Part shown: one piece after another, positions 11,669 through 23,300 of the stretch
Numbering within the stretch: position 1 is the stretch's first letter
Layout: the number at the start of each line of letters is the position of its first letter
DNA from: Microstegium vimineum
Lineage: Eukaryota > Streptophyta > Magnoliopsida > Poales > Poaceae
Assembly (NCBI GenBank): GCA_022036555.1
Contig: CM039137.1
Coordinates: 6,946,319-7,010,318 of the forward strand
Length of the DNA stretch: 64,000 bases
Reading direction: 5' to 3'
Position numbers and translations under genes: made by a program
Notes under the pieces: model-generated
What the model was told of the DNA's origin: nothing
What the model saw: only the letters and a program-made list of their open reading frames with translations
Databases searched by the model: none

Positions 11669-12992
11669 CCTTAAGAGGCTCTAGCTCCCCAAATACAACT
11701 CCGGCTCTAGTTATGTGGAGCTACCCTCTATAAAGAAGCTGAAGCTCTTGTAAAAATTATTTTACAAAACGGCTCCATTTTCTAGATTGGATGAAAGACA
11801 TCGAATGTTCGTAGTGTCTTTATTTTTTTCACTTTATTAAAAAAAGTAAATTCTACAGATCGTTTTGAAAATATATTTTTATATATCTGAAGAAACAATT
11901 AACTGTTTGGAGAGGTGATATTTGACCGGATATGATATAATATTTTTTTATATAATAAAATAATACTCTCTCTATCTCTGAAAAAATTAGTTCCTACAAT
12001 CCATGTCAGTAAATATTTTTTTTAATTTTGACTAACTTTGTAAAAAATAAAATAATATATATGATTTAAAATGAGTACCATGTGAAAATATGTTATATAA
12101 TAAATCTAGTGATACTAATTTGATACTATTACTTTAGTGTTATTTTCTAAAAATTTAGCTAAAGTTTAAAAAATTTAACTTAGCACAACTTCAGAACTCT
12201 ATTACGGAAGTATCTGTATCTGTTGGTTTATCCGCCGGACAAACCATGCGCAAATCTTTTTCACGGTTCCAGCAGCATTAACTACGCGAGCACGGCGTGA
12301 ACAAGGGGGTCGCTGGACATCGTCTAATAAAGGCTTTATTTAAACGGCTAGGGCCGGGCGGGCCGGGTGCGGCCGAAAGACCCCGCACGTGGGGTGGCCC
12401 GTGGCCGACAGCGACAGGCCTGGCTCCAGTGCTCCACTCCACGGCAGCAACGACGACGAGGTGGAGCCGCCCGCCCGCCGGCTGCCACGGCATTCACGCC
12501 CTCGCCGGTGGCAATCGTTTCACAAAAGCTCGATATTTTGGGGGATTTCTGCCCGGGCCGTACGCGCGCGGCCACATATTTTGGCTCGACCAGATTCAGA
12601 TGAGTAGTGAGATCTGCTTGCTATAGCTTTTTCTGAGCTTAACGTCTCCCAGCAGCTAAAGGCAGCAGCTCGCGTGCGTGCGCTGCTGGCGCGGGGACCA
12701 GCTTTGGGCCTTTGCTTGGTGTTTCTATACGGCGATCGAGTAGCCACCTGCTGGCAGTGTGTACTTGCTGTCCGAATATTTCCACGGATTAGGTGGATTA
12801 TATTATAGTACGTACTAGTAGTACCCAAATGGTAGGTGCCTATATAGGCGGCACTGACAGCGGAAGTGGATCATGTGGAAGCAGCAGCTTTTAATTTGCC
12901 ACATGGATTGAGATTTTGGTGGATAACAACGTATCCAAGTGAGGGGCACGTACACGTAAGTACTGCGTCAGAGCCAGTGTTGGGCACTCTAG
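11669..12992. other. Intergenic; GC-rich island without a gene
   Basis: AT-rich DNA to about 12230 is followed by a GC-rich block (12280-12760) that opens all frames but encodes no recognisable domain. It could be the CpG-rich flank of a decayed gene or transposon. I found no splice-consistent coding. Confidence 0.35.
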
Positions 12993-13415
12993 GGGGCGTT
13001 TGGTTCGTTGTTGAGTGGAGTCTGGCTCGTATCTGGAACCAGTCTCCCGTGAGACTGGAAGTATTGTTGTTTGGTTGTATGTACATGTAGAGCCTGACTG
13101 AGAAGAGATGATGTTTGGTTGTCTGTATGAAGTCGCATTATATGAAACAAAAATTAAAAAAATAAATGAATTTATAATTTTTAACTTGTGTAATTGTACT
13201 CTAATAGTTTTATTTTACTTTTAGTATCTTAATCTATTTTAGAATATACTAATATCGCTTAATACACGCTAATCAAATGTTAATAGTATCGTTAACAGAA
13301 CCTGTGCTGCACCATTTGAGCCTGGCTCACTAGAAACGCAAATGAAATCTGTACCTGGAGAGCTAGGCTCTGGGCTGGGAGCCTGACCGGGCAAGAACCA
13401 GGCAACCAAACGTCC
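12993..13415. mobile_element. MITE candidate, GGCGTTTGGTT ends
   Basis: It starts GGGCGTTTGGTTCGT and ends GGCAACCAAACGTCC, an inverted match at 12 of 15 positions. Inside, 'agtctggctcgtatctggaacc' style repeats echo 'ctaggctctgggctgggagcc' near the right end. A similar pair of ends brackets about 15195-15802. Confidence 0.42.
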
Positions 13416-13517
13416 ATCATCAGTGTAGTAGCTTCATTAGCACGAGTATGACTTGTGAGGACGCACTGATGGAAAAGTAGGGTAGGTTTAACACAGAGGT
13501 GACAAATAAACCTATTG

Positions 13518-13873
13518 TAATTTTTTTTGAGATTACATAGTACAACGCAGACGCTCAATACGTACGCACACTCACCCCTATGAACACACGTACGCAAACC
13601 TTACCCCTATGAGCACCTTCGAAGAACTGAGTCGACAAATCTTGAAGTTCACGAAGTCCTATGAGCACCTTCGAAGAACTGAGCCGGCAAATCTTGAAAT
13701 TCACGAAGTCACCACAGGCGCCTCACTGTCGACGGGAACATCGCCTACCACTTAATGCATAGCGCCGAAAAATCCTGGAATAAATCTAAAATATAGTGTC
13801 GCATCTAGGATTTAAACCCTGTGTGGGAGCCCCCAACCAATGGCCTTTGCCATTGCGCTGTGAACCCCTTGAC
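13518..13873 (-). mobile_element. tRNA-derived SINE with perfect 10-bp target duplication
   Basis: On the minus strand the element has a pol III B-box-like GGTTTAAATCC near its 5' end and an A-rich 3' tail (the T run 13521-13528 on the plus strand). It is flanked by AAACCTATTG at 13508-13517 and again at 13874-13883. The 3' part (GTCTGCGTTGTACTATG-like) resembles the LINE-like tails of ZmSINE2/3-type grass SINEs. A 52-bp unit (cctatgagcaccttcgaaga...) is duplicated in tandem inside it around 13603-13706. Confidence 0.85.
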
Positions 13874-13883
13874 AAACCTATTG

Positions 13884-15873
13884 CAAATTGATGTCAAACT
13901 ATGAAACCAACAGCAACTTCCTACTGGCAACTTAACCGTGCACAGTTTACAGTTGCATCGCATCGCATGGCCCGGCGGATGCCACATGCTCGTAGCCGCC
14001 ACTTTTTGCGGCGCCCGCACGTCGTCCCCCGCTTGCTAGCTGCGTCACCACTCACCTCTCACCAGTGCACGGCAGTCACGACGTGCTGTACACCCCTGTG
14101 GGCTGTGGCCGCCTGCCTCAGGCGGACACCACCTCAACCCACGCGTCCGCTGTGGACGCGGACCTATGTCCCCCGTCCTTTTCAATTTTTAAAAGGCCCG
14201 CGATAGCTAGCTTTGCCTGCTTCCTTGTCCGTTGCTGATCGAATTGGTTCCTGGATGGACTACGCCAAGCCGCCCGGGCACTCGCCCCGCTTCCCCGGCG
14301 CGGACCACGCCGACAGCCGGCGTGTCTCCGTACGCGCGCCACGCTTTTCACGGCCTCACGGGCGGGATGGTGCCCGCTGCTGCGCCCACGCACGGACTCG
14401 TTTCTATTCCAGAGAATTTGTTCGTTGCCATCAAAAACTTATATTAATTTCCTAGTTGTCATATGAAATTATAGTATTTCTTAACTGTCATCAATTTATG
14501 TTTTTTTATATTTCTTAACTGTCATCACCGTGAATACCGTGAACAGCAGCCATATATACTTTTAGATTGGATAAGAAAAGACAGTTTTACCCCTTTCTTC
14601 AATTTTCTCCAAGATAGCGTTTGGGTAGCTGCAGGGTTTTTGGATAAGGAAATGTATCGGCTGGGTTTAGGTTACGGATACAAGAAAATAAGATCAATCC
14701 ATTGTCGGCTAAGCTGGGTTTGGGTGTAGGCTAGGTAGGTCCCACGAGATTAAAAAAAGGCACACATGCCTGTACTTCATTGGTTCATTCTCATCCGCTC
14801 AATCCAGCAATGCAGGAACCACCCCTTTCTTTGGTGAGGCCGTGGCTCGTGAGGGTCGGAATGCGTTGACCTAGCTTGGTGGCTCCCGCAGCGCATTGAT
14901 CTGTGCGTGGGACTCCCAGCAGCGAGCAGTGTGCGAGGCTACTAGCGGTGGCTCCAGGCGCCGGGCGCATGCACTGTTGCGGCGCGCGAGGCGATCCTGT
15001 TAACCCCAGTTCAGCGCTCGCGGCGGCGTGAGCACCTGCCCGCACAGCTTTCATCCACCGGCGAGGACGAGGCGACGACGTGAGGGTTAGTGCTCAATTG
15101 TGCAGGAAGCCTGAAGTACTTGTCTGGCAAAAATTGTTGCCTGGAAGTTACCTGGAAATTCGATGGAATCTACCTCGCGAGGCAAGTTAAGAGATGATGC
15201 GTTTGGTTGGAAGCGTGTGCCTGAAAAAGTTAATAAAAATATATACTACCATATTTAATATATACACTGTTATCGCACGAGAACACGAGCGATAAATAAA
15301 TGAAATCATCCACATATTTTCTTAATTAAAAATATATATGAAATTACAAATTAATTCAATAGATTTCCTAGCTATTTTAAAAATGCCACAAGGAAAGAAC
15401 ACGCGATAAAGAAAGATAATTACAATTACACTGTATACACGATGCTAGGTTTTACGTAAAGATATTTAACGGAATGGAGACAAAATAAAAACATATAAAA
15501 TGTACAGAATACATTCAACGGAAGGGAGACAAAAATAAAAACATATAAAATATACAGAATACTTTATACACCATACAGTACTCTTGTCCGTGGAGAAAAG
15601 AAATAAAGGAAAACTGAATTTACTATGGTAAGCATTGTTTTATGAACTTAATTAAGTGACCATTAGCAATAAAAAATAGATTAATGTGCAATTAATACAG
15701 GCAGGTCCAGTTGCCTGGGCCAGGCGTTGGAAAATGGTCGGCTGGCTGCTGGTGTTCCTGCCTGGGTCAGAGAGGGTTCCAGGGCGTCATCCAAACGGTG
15801 CACAGGCAATCATCAAATTCTGTCTTTCTATTCTGCCAGGCTGCTGCCGCGCGCGGCGCAGGACGTACTCCGG
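13884..15873. other. Intergenic; GC-rich patches and a possible MITE
   Basis: Frames at 13901-14455 and 14791-15054 are products of GC-rich sequence and carry no recognisable domain. From about 15195 to 15802, 'gatgatgcgtttggttgg' and an inverted 'gcgtcatccaaacgg' may bound another member of the GCGTTTGGTT MITE family with an AT-rich centre. Confidence 0.35.
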
Positions 15874-16210
15874 CTCGGCGAGATCGACCCCCGACGAGGC
15901 AACCGGGCACACACCCGAAAGGCCGAAACTGAAGGACGACGCACAGCCCGGTCGTCGTCTACGTTACGCAACGCGAGGACGACCGTAACTGTTAATTCCA
16001 CCAAACTGTGCACCGTGCATGTACGTTCGTCCCTAGCGGTCGGTGAAGCACCGAAGATCGCGAAGCACCGGTGCACAGTCTGTTGGAATTAACAGTTACG
16101 GCCGTCCTCGCGTTGCGTAATGTAGACGGCGACCGGGCTGTGCGTCGTCCTTCAGTTTCGGCCTTTCGGGTGTGTGCCCGGTTGCCTCGTCGGGGGTCGA
16201 TCTCGCCGAG
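15874..16210. repeat. Inverted repeat, two 140-bp arms with a 57-bp loop
   Basis: The left arm runs from 15874 (CTCGGCGAGATCGACCC) to 16013 (GTGCAC). The right arm is the reverse complement from 16071 (GTGCAC) to 16210 (CTCGCCGAG inverted), with only a few mismatches. The loop (16014-16070) contains GAAGCACCGAAGATCGCG. After the right arm, 16213-16262 repeats both the arm-derived GGAATTAACAGTTACGGCC and the loop phrase. It could be a foldback or MULE-type terminal structure, or a rearranged tandem duplication. Frames in it (15686-16268) are mirror images of one another and not genes. Confidence 0.85.
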
Positions 16211-16262
16211 CTGGGAATTAACAGTTACGGCCGGGAAGCACCGAAGATCGCGAAGCACCACA

Positions 16263-17704
16263 GCATAAAACGGCCTATGAAAACTATCAAAAAATACGGA
16301 GTTATGAATATATAGAAAAAAATTGGTATTTGAAAATACCTCTCATTTTTTTATAAAGTATACCTATATTAATTAATAGAAAAACATGTCCAAATACAAG
16401 TACACCGAAAAAGGATACGTAGGACAGTTGTCCAACCTATTCTACGAGAAAGGAAACCGGTTGCATTCGCTACCGGCGAAGACCGCCGACACCAGCCGAT
16501 GCCGCCAAACCTGAATCACTAGAAGCCGGAGGAAACCACCGGCGTTGAGGTGGACTACAGCAGACGCTCGATCTCGCGGAAGCGAAGAAGTCTTTGAGCG
16601 CCCATCCGTCAGAATCACAATCCAGATTGAAACGACGAGAGTGATGCTGACGATGACGAATTTTTTTTTTATTTGATAGTACTTTAAAGGGGTCCCTACT
16701 TTAAACAGGGGTCATCCTTAACAAGACTATTTTAGTTTAAAAAATAGATTGATAGTTTTTTTTCTTCTTTTTTTGAAAGCGCTCATTAACACGTGTTTCA
16801 TTAGGTGGAAGTGTGAGTTTTACACGTTCCAAAGGCGACTCGTAGTAACATGTGTTGCTTTGTAGCAAGTCAGTGACTATCCAATATCTTTTTTAAAAAA
16901 TAATAAAGTATACTTTTGGGCCTTTAACTCGATCTTCAACTATGAAATTAGGTAACAGACACCCTCCAACTATCAAAACCTGATAAATTTGGTTCTCGAG
17001 GTGGTTTCAAAAGTGTTTTTCTATTTTTTCAGGAGGTGCTAAAAAAAATATAATATTTTTTAAACATCTTAATATCCTCAAATGAAAAACTCAAAACTAT
17101 AAAGTTGTAGATCTAATTAAGAGCTACAAATTTAAGTATAAAAAAGTATTTTCATTTGACATCATACAAAATATATTATTTTTATAATATGACATGCGCT
17201 GGTACACGACTATTATACTTTCGAAATTTATAATTTGTTTTGAGCATTTTAATATTCTGAAATTGAAAACTGAAATCATTTTATACATTTTAATGTTTTA
17301 GACATTCAACCTCCATAGAGTAAAGTAACTTTTCTAGCGTAAGTGTGGTGCTTAGACTTGTTAGCTCATAGATGTGCCCTATATTCCGGATCGGTGGTAG
17401 CTCGTATGGGTGACTCTTATAGCCCTATTGAATCTTCTATAGTCCACCTCCTGTCTATAGACCTAGCAAAATCGTTAATTGCTTACGAGTGTTGTACTCT
17501 ATTTGTGGCCTACTAAAGTAATTGTCCTCCGTTGAACCTTAATAAATATATTAAGATAAAACAAAAAAAAAGCCTTAATGATCTCTCCTTTTTTTAAACT
17601 TCCCAGTTCTTATTTGCTATTCAGGGGTTAGTCTATTATATAAGTAAATCACAATCATTCGTTTGGGTTCGATATTAAAATTCCGGTGAAGTGCTACATC
17701 GGTA
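16263..17704. other. AT-rich intergenic stretch
   Basis: No gene, RNA or complete transposon was recognised. Confidence 0.45.
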
Positions 17705-17963
17705 CTCCCTTCATACCTCAAAAGCAAGTCGTTTAGGACAATGTTTGAGTCAAACATTGGGAATATATATCATAAATAATTTTTAAGTTGTTGAGTTTAG
17801 AAATGTGAAAACCATATCAATTGATTTGTCACAAAAAATACTTTCATCAAAATATACATATATTATATTTCAATAAATATTTTTTGAAAAATAAACAGTC
17901 AAAGTTATGCTTTGGAGACCGTGCCGCTGCCCTAAACGACGTGCTTTTGAGGTATGGAGAGAG
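17705..17963. mobile_element. Stowaway-type MITE, 259 bp
   Basis: The left end reads CTCCCTTCATACCTCAAAAG and the right end, inverted, reads CTCTCTCCATACCTCAAAAG. TA flanks are at 17703-17704 and 17964-17965. The termini continue as matching CAAGTCGTTTA / CACGTCGTTT. The AT-rich centre has no coding. Confidence 0.8.
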
Positions 17964-17965
17964 TA

Positions 17966-18068
17966 TCTTATTAGTGCGCCTACGGATAACATGAGTGTGT
18001 ACTACGTAAACATCTCAAAATTTATTATAGAACATCATATTATAATAAAAAAATATGTATATGGTGTT

Positions 18069-18103
<35 letters not shown>

Positions 18104-19319
18104 AATAGAAACAACAAAAAAATATAATAGAGAAAATATAAAAGAACACCATATACAACAAATAAAAAATGCAAATAAAAACATGGATAAAAAATTATAA
18201 ATACATAGAAAAATAACTTAGATAAGGAAAGGAAAAAAAATAAAACGAATGAAATTCACATGTGTACTACTATCGTCATAAAATGCATCATAGGACATCA
18301 TGCAAACACTATAAAAGATAACGTAGAAAAGACATCATATGTATACTGGAACATATGAGATACCATAAAATGTAAAATATAAAAATAGTAAAGTAATTAA
18401 TTACTCAAATAAAAAAATGCAAATAAAAACATAATAACAAATGCTAAGTATATAGAAAAATGGAAAAACTTAAATAAATAAAATATAAAAGTCCGGATAC
18501 ATAGTATTCAACAATGCCATGTATCAACATAAAAATAATTAACATTAAATTAAAATTAAAAGAATCTGCATAAAAAATAAATAAAATAGAATAAATTTAA
18601 ATATAAAAAAATAAGGAAATACATGAAAACATGAAAATAAAAATGAAATAATTATAAAAGCTAAAAGAGTAAAATAAAAATAGAAAAAGAATAAAGAAAA
18701 TGAAAGGAATGGCAAAATACCAAGAAAAAAATAAAAGGAAAGCAAACTAAATGAATGAAAGGATAGAAGAAAAGAAAAGGAAAACATAATAGAAACATGA
18801 AACAAAAAAGAATAAAAAAAACTAAAAAAGAAAAACAAGCTCACGTAAGTACATGGACCTGCGGCCTTGAGTATCTCTATATGTGGACCGCGTCTCAGCG
18901 TGGCAGCGGCACGGGCGCTGTCGCAAGCTCCGGGTGTGCCGAGGTTCCGTGGGCTGCCGCTCTACCATGCATGAGAGCTTCGAGCGTCGTTCCTAGTGGG
19001 CTGTGAAAACGTCCATGCGGAGATTAGATGGGCCGCGCGCTCACGTGGGGGAAGGATCGGCGGACCTACCACCTCCGTTCCAGGATACCCGTATTGGCTT
19101 CGTGTCACAGATAGATATATACCCTCATCGAAGAAAAAGATTTCCCTCATAACCATATTTCCAAACAGTGCCGAACTCTCCCGGCCAATCTTCCATATAG
19201 ACTTAATTTTTACAGGTTCAAAACTACCACCGCTTCCTGCTTGCATCCCTATTTCCAACCAGTGCCGAGCTCTCCCAATCTCCCCTAATCAATTCGATCT
19301 CACGCTGTTCCATTTAATG
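17966..19319. repeat. AT-rich stretch with a (TA)n microsatellite at 18070-18100
   Basis: A run of TA dinucleotides of about 30 bases lies at 18070-18100. The following kilobase is strongly purine/A-biased on the plus strand. The minus frame at 18545-18844 is a phenylalanine/serine-rich by-product of that bias. The last part (18880-19319) is probably the 5' flank of the next gene. Confidence 0.6.
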
Positions 19320-19321
19320 AT

Positions 19322-19399
<78 letters not shown>
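19320..19399. repeat. (ATC)n microsatellite, about 26 units
   Basis: An uninterrupted run of ATC triplets lies about 90 bp upstream of the start codon of the B3-like gene. It is therefore probably in that gene's promoter or 5' leader. Its length is likely to vary between individuals. Confidence 0.95.
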
Positions 19400-19401
<2 letters not shown>

Positions 19402-19485
19402 CCGTATTGGTATTGATTTTGCCGTAGCCCTAGCTGCCAATTGCGATCGATCTAGTATCTGCATCTACTACGACCACATCGCTCT

Positions 19486-20346
19486 ATGGATGCGGAAGCC
19501 AAGAATGAAGAGTCGTACCCGCCACCGGCGAAAAAACAAAAGCATGGCGTGATGAGAGGGAGGGAGCACGAGCGACGACGACAGCGGCCATGCCCTAGCT
19601 ACGACGACGACCAAGGACAAGGACCAGCAGGAAGCAGTCACGCCAAGGACAACGAGGAGGAAGCGAGCGAAACGTCGTCCCCGCCGCCGGAGGGCAACAA
19701 GGGGGCATGCCATGATCGTAATCTTTTCGAGTTCAGCGACGTGATGCTCGCCCGCTTGTCCGAGATCCGCGCGTCGGCCGTCAGGTTCGTCGACATGAAG
19801 CGGCTGCAGACTAGCGACGTTAGAGTCAACCAGAACCGACTGGAGTTCCCCGAGCGGAGCCCGATCTCCAGGATCTTCACGGACGCCGAGAAGGCCCAGG
19901 TCAGGACCTCGGACGGCATGTCTGTCACGGCGTTCGATCTCCAGGGCCAGCGGTATGAGATGACGTGCAAGTTATGGAGGGACAAGCACTACCGATTCAT
20001 GGGGCAAGGGTGGAAGAATTTCCGGGAGGCTCACCATCTGACCATAGCCAAAGAAGCTCGCTTGACACGGCGCATAACGGTTAAGCTATGGAAGTTTCGC
20101 TCACGCGCGCTGCTGCCCGAGGAGGTCAGGGACGACGGCGAGGAGGAGCCGGCCGGCGACGACCCGGATGATGGCGCGCTCGGGCTGGTGGTGCTGCTTT
20201 TTGAGGACGAAGTAGCACGTGACGAGAGTCGTGCAACAAAACGATCAAAAACAACATCAGCAGAAACGATCGACCAAACAGTGCCAAAGTTTCACGAGCT
20301 GGCGGGTGCAGTAGGGCTTTGGTTATTGGAGACATGGAATGATTGA
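19486..20346 (+). CDS. Grass-type B3-like (DUF313/REM-like) protein, single exon
   Basis: An uninterrupted 286-residue frame from ATG 19486 to TGA. Residues 1-75 are hydrophilic and low in complexity, with a basic stretch (KKQKH, ERRRQR) that could serve as a nuclear signal. Residues about 80-240 look folded. The order 'ISRIFTDAEKAQV', 'FDLQGQRYEM', 'WRDKHYRFMGQGWKNF', 'ITVKLWKFRSRALL', 'GALGLVVLLFE' follows the beta-strand and tryptophan pattern of plant B3-like families (DUF313, REM). B3 proteins bind DNA, but the contact residues are not clearly conserved here, so DNA binding is inference. The remainder (241-286) is not recognised. Codon use is GC-rich at third positions like other grass genes. 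Alternatively it is a lineage-specific orphan. Confidence 0.6.
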   Translation: MDAEAKNEESYPPPAKKQKHGVMRGREHERRRQRPCPSYDDDQGQGPAGSSHAKDNEEEASETSSPPPEGNKGACHDRNLFEFSDVMLARLSEIRASAVRFVDMKRLQTSDVRVNQNRLEFPERSPISRIFTDAEKAQVRTSDGMSVTAFDLQGQRYEMTCKLWRDKHYRFMGQGWKNFREAHHLTIAKEARLTRRITVKLWKFRSRALLPEEVRDDGEEEPAGDDPDDGALGLVVLLFEDEVARDESRATKRSKTTSAETIDQTVPKFHELAGAVGLWLLETWND

Positions 20347-23300
20347 ATGAAACGCAAACGGACACAGGATGACGCCGAGATTGAAAAGCACGCATCGGGG
20401 TACCGGCCGGGTACGATTGCTTCTTGCTATCTCACCATGTTCTAGTAAGGTTAGATAGTAACTAGTTTTTGGACAAGTCTGCATGGTTTCTTATATATAA
20501 TCTCAACATCCTTTCTCCGCTTGTGTATAATAAATCTTTTCTCTCATGAGTTTTCTGCATTAAAATTATTTTCTCATTAACAATGTTATTGCTGAAATCA
20601 CGCTTAAGAAGTGTCGCATGTCATTAAATTTAGGACATCGATCATCTGATTCCTTAATTTATTCAACGTGCTATCTCCGCTTATATAAATCTATTCTCTC
20701 AAGAGTTTTCTGCGTCAAAATTATTTTCTAATGCTCTGCCGCATCAAAGATATTTGCTCAATAAGTGCGCGCACGACCTATCTGAAGAGTTTTATTATTA
20801 CAAGTCGAATGACTTGTCTGAAGAATGTTGTTAATAGGGCCTATTGGAACCAAATCACCAGTAAAATTCCTTAGTACTAAAATCATGCTTTCATGTTACT
20901 AAATTTATGACATCTGATTCCTTAATTTCAAAATGCTTCCCCTGCTTATATAAATATTTTTTTCACGTTGCAAAAATGTCAAAGTATTTGAAAACTATTC
21001 TTATTGTAGGGTTTCTCCCTCATTGTTACCTAATGTTACATTAAGGGGCCATTTGGATCTCAGTCGCGCGCTAATCATTAGCAGCTTAGCGGTTAAAAGT
21101 AGCATTAGTACGTGGATCCAAATACTCTAGCTAACAGTACGTAGCTCAAAATGAACTACCCAACTAATAAAAAGTTATTGACTAGGTTCTCCAAACTAAC
21201 AATACTACTAAGGCATCCCAATAATGGTCGAAATCGTCAACTGATATAAAAAAAAAGCATCAGACTAGCACCCCTGAACTTATAGGCTCGCATATGGCTC
21301 ACAATAAACTTCTATGCATAGCTCTACCTCGCTCTCTGTCCAACTTACTTTTATGTCATGCAGTTGGGGGCTATTCTCTTCTTTTATTTCTATTTCTATT
21401 TCTATTTCTATACTTACTGTCAAATCAGCTAGCGATTTTACCACACCGCTGAAGGCACCTTAAGCTACAGCTTACAAATAGAGTCCAGCTAATAAAAAGC
21501 TTCTGTTAGCTCGCTTCGCCTTGCTAGCAGCTAACTGTTAGCGGTGTGGACTCAAACTAGTCCTGATCGAAGATTCAGAAGCCATTCGCAGTTGTTGCTA
21601 GCTTACATATATAAGGGCAACGACCATGGCCACTTTTGTTTGTTGATCTCACGTGATCTGAGCCTCTCATGCATTTTACCTGCTTGGCATTTGACGATTA
21701 AGAACTTTTTTGCCCCTTAGAAAGAAGAAGCCTTTCCCCATGACTGTTGACGGGGGCGGGGACGGGGACGGGGACGGGGACGGGGATGGGAAGGCCATTG
21801 CCATCTTGATTCTGCAGGGTTTATTGGAATAGTATAAAGCTTGCCGTCTGCCCCCTGCACAGCGGCAGCCATGCCATATGGTCAGGCTGGCACACAGGCG
21901 GACTCCACCGCGGAACCGCGCGCCAAAACCCCGCACGGGCCACGACGAGACAACGGTGAAGCAAGCAAACGTGCGTGCTGTCTGTCCCGGAGGAGCCAGG
22001 GAAAAAAAAAAGCTGCATGCATGGCTTGCCGGCGCCGACGACTGCCGTGCCGAGACAACAGCACACAGCAGCGGCCGGGGCCGCCAGGCGCCCAGGCTTC
22101 ACTGGCCGGCGGCATCAGGGCGCGCGCATGCAATGGGCACCACATCGCGCAGGCGGGCTGGCAGCCGCCAGCCATGCCTGCATGGCAGTTTGCAGCGCCG
22201 GCGCCGCACCGGAAGCGGCTCACAGTCACAGGTGGACCGGGACCCCTGCCCTGAGCCCCTGAGCGTGCGTGCGCGCGCGCGCGGGGGCTGCGGACGCCGA
22301 CGATGCGAATTGCGACGCCTGCGACGTACGGAGGCGTCGCGCGCGCGCGCGCTCCGACACTTGCACCGCATTGCAGCACCTCAAATCTGACGAGTGACGA
22401 ATCGCATCGCAATGCTGCATTGTCCGGTGCACATCAATTCGGACCCTGCTGGCCGTGGCTGCCTTGCTCTTCATCGGCCGTGTCCGGCGGCCGGCTACCT
22501 GATGGCCCGCCTGCGCGACGCGCCGCGCCTCATCATTTCGCTCAACACTGCCGCCGCAGTGACGCGCGACAATAGACATACTACTACATGCCTACTACTC
22601 TACTGTATGTACATATACTACGTGTATCGATGCTATCTGCTTGCTTTTGCTGTATGACTGTATGAGAGGGACCGTGTATCATATCACGCTAGCTGTACCG
22701 CAGGCTGGTGTGTTTTGACCAGCTAGCTAGCTCTGCCATCACAGCACACATCACGAACACGCCAGCTATTCCTGTTGAAAAGTTCATTTAACTGCAGCCC
22801 CTGCTAGCTTGATCGTGTGAAACTCGAGCGACAGTTTTTTTCTTTTTCTTTTTTTGGCCGACGTTGTTGTTGGCTGTCAGAGCGGCTGCGTGTTTAAAGT
22901 GGTGAACAAGCTTCACCTCAGCAATATACAAGTGATTTTTGGCAATCCGTCAATTTGGACAGTTGTTTAATTGTTACACGTACCTGCACTATTTATAATT
23001 ATAATCTTATAATTAGGCCGTACCACATTGCAGACACTTTTGTTCGTTTATCATTAGGAAAGCAGGTGAGGTGGTGATGAGGTGGAGCTTGTGTGTACGT
23101 GTAGTAAGCTATGAGTAATCAGAAGGAGATCGATGTCTCAGGGAGTGGGTAGCCGCAATTTGTCGAGAAATTTATGACTCGGCACGCGCGGCGTGGCATA
23201 ATATATACACACACCCTATTGTTGTGTGCCTTTCAGTTTCAGTGCCGGGTAGTAACAGATTTTAAACTTGGCAAGAGTTAGAAAGTGACTCGCCGGATTA

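Noticed and set aside
12278..12828. Possible GC-rich first exon
   Set aside because: No start context, splice-consistent continuation or domain was found on either strand.
18545..18844. Membrane-like protein rich in Phe and Ser, minus strand
   Set aside because: Product of a strand-biased A-rich tract on the plus strand. Low complexity throughout.
21841..22657. Several overlapping frames of 80-176 codons on both strands
   Set aside because: GC-rich composition opens all frames. No domain, splice signals or codon bias pointing to one strand.
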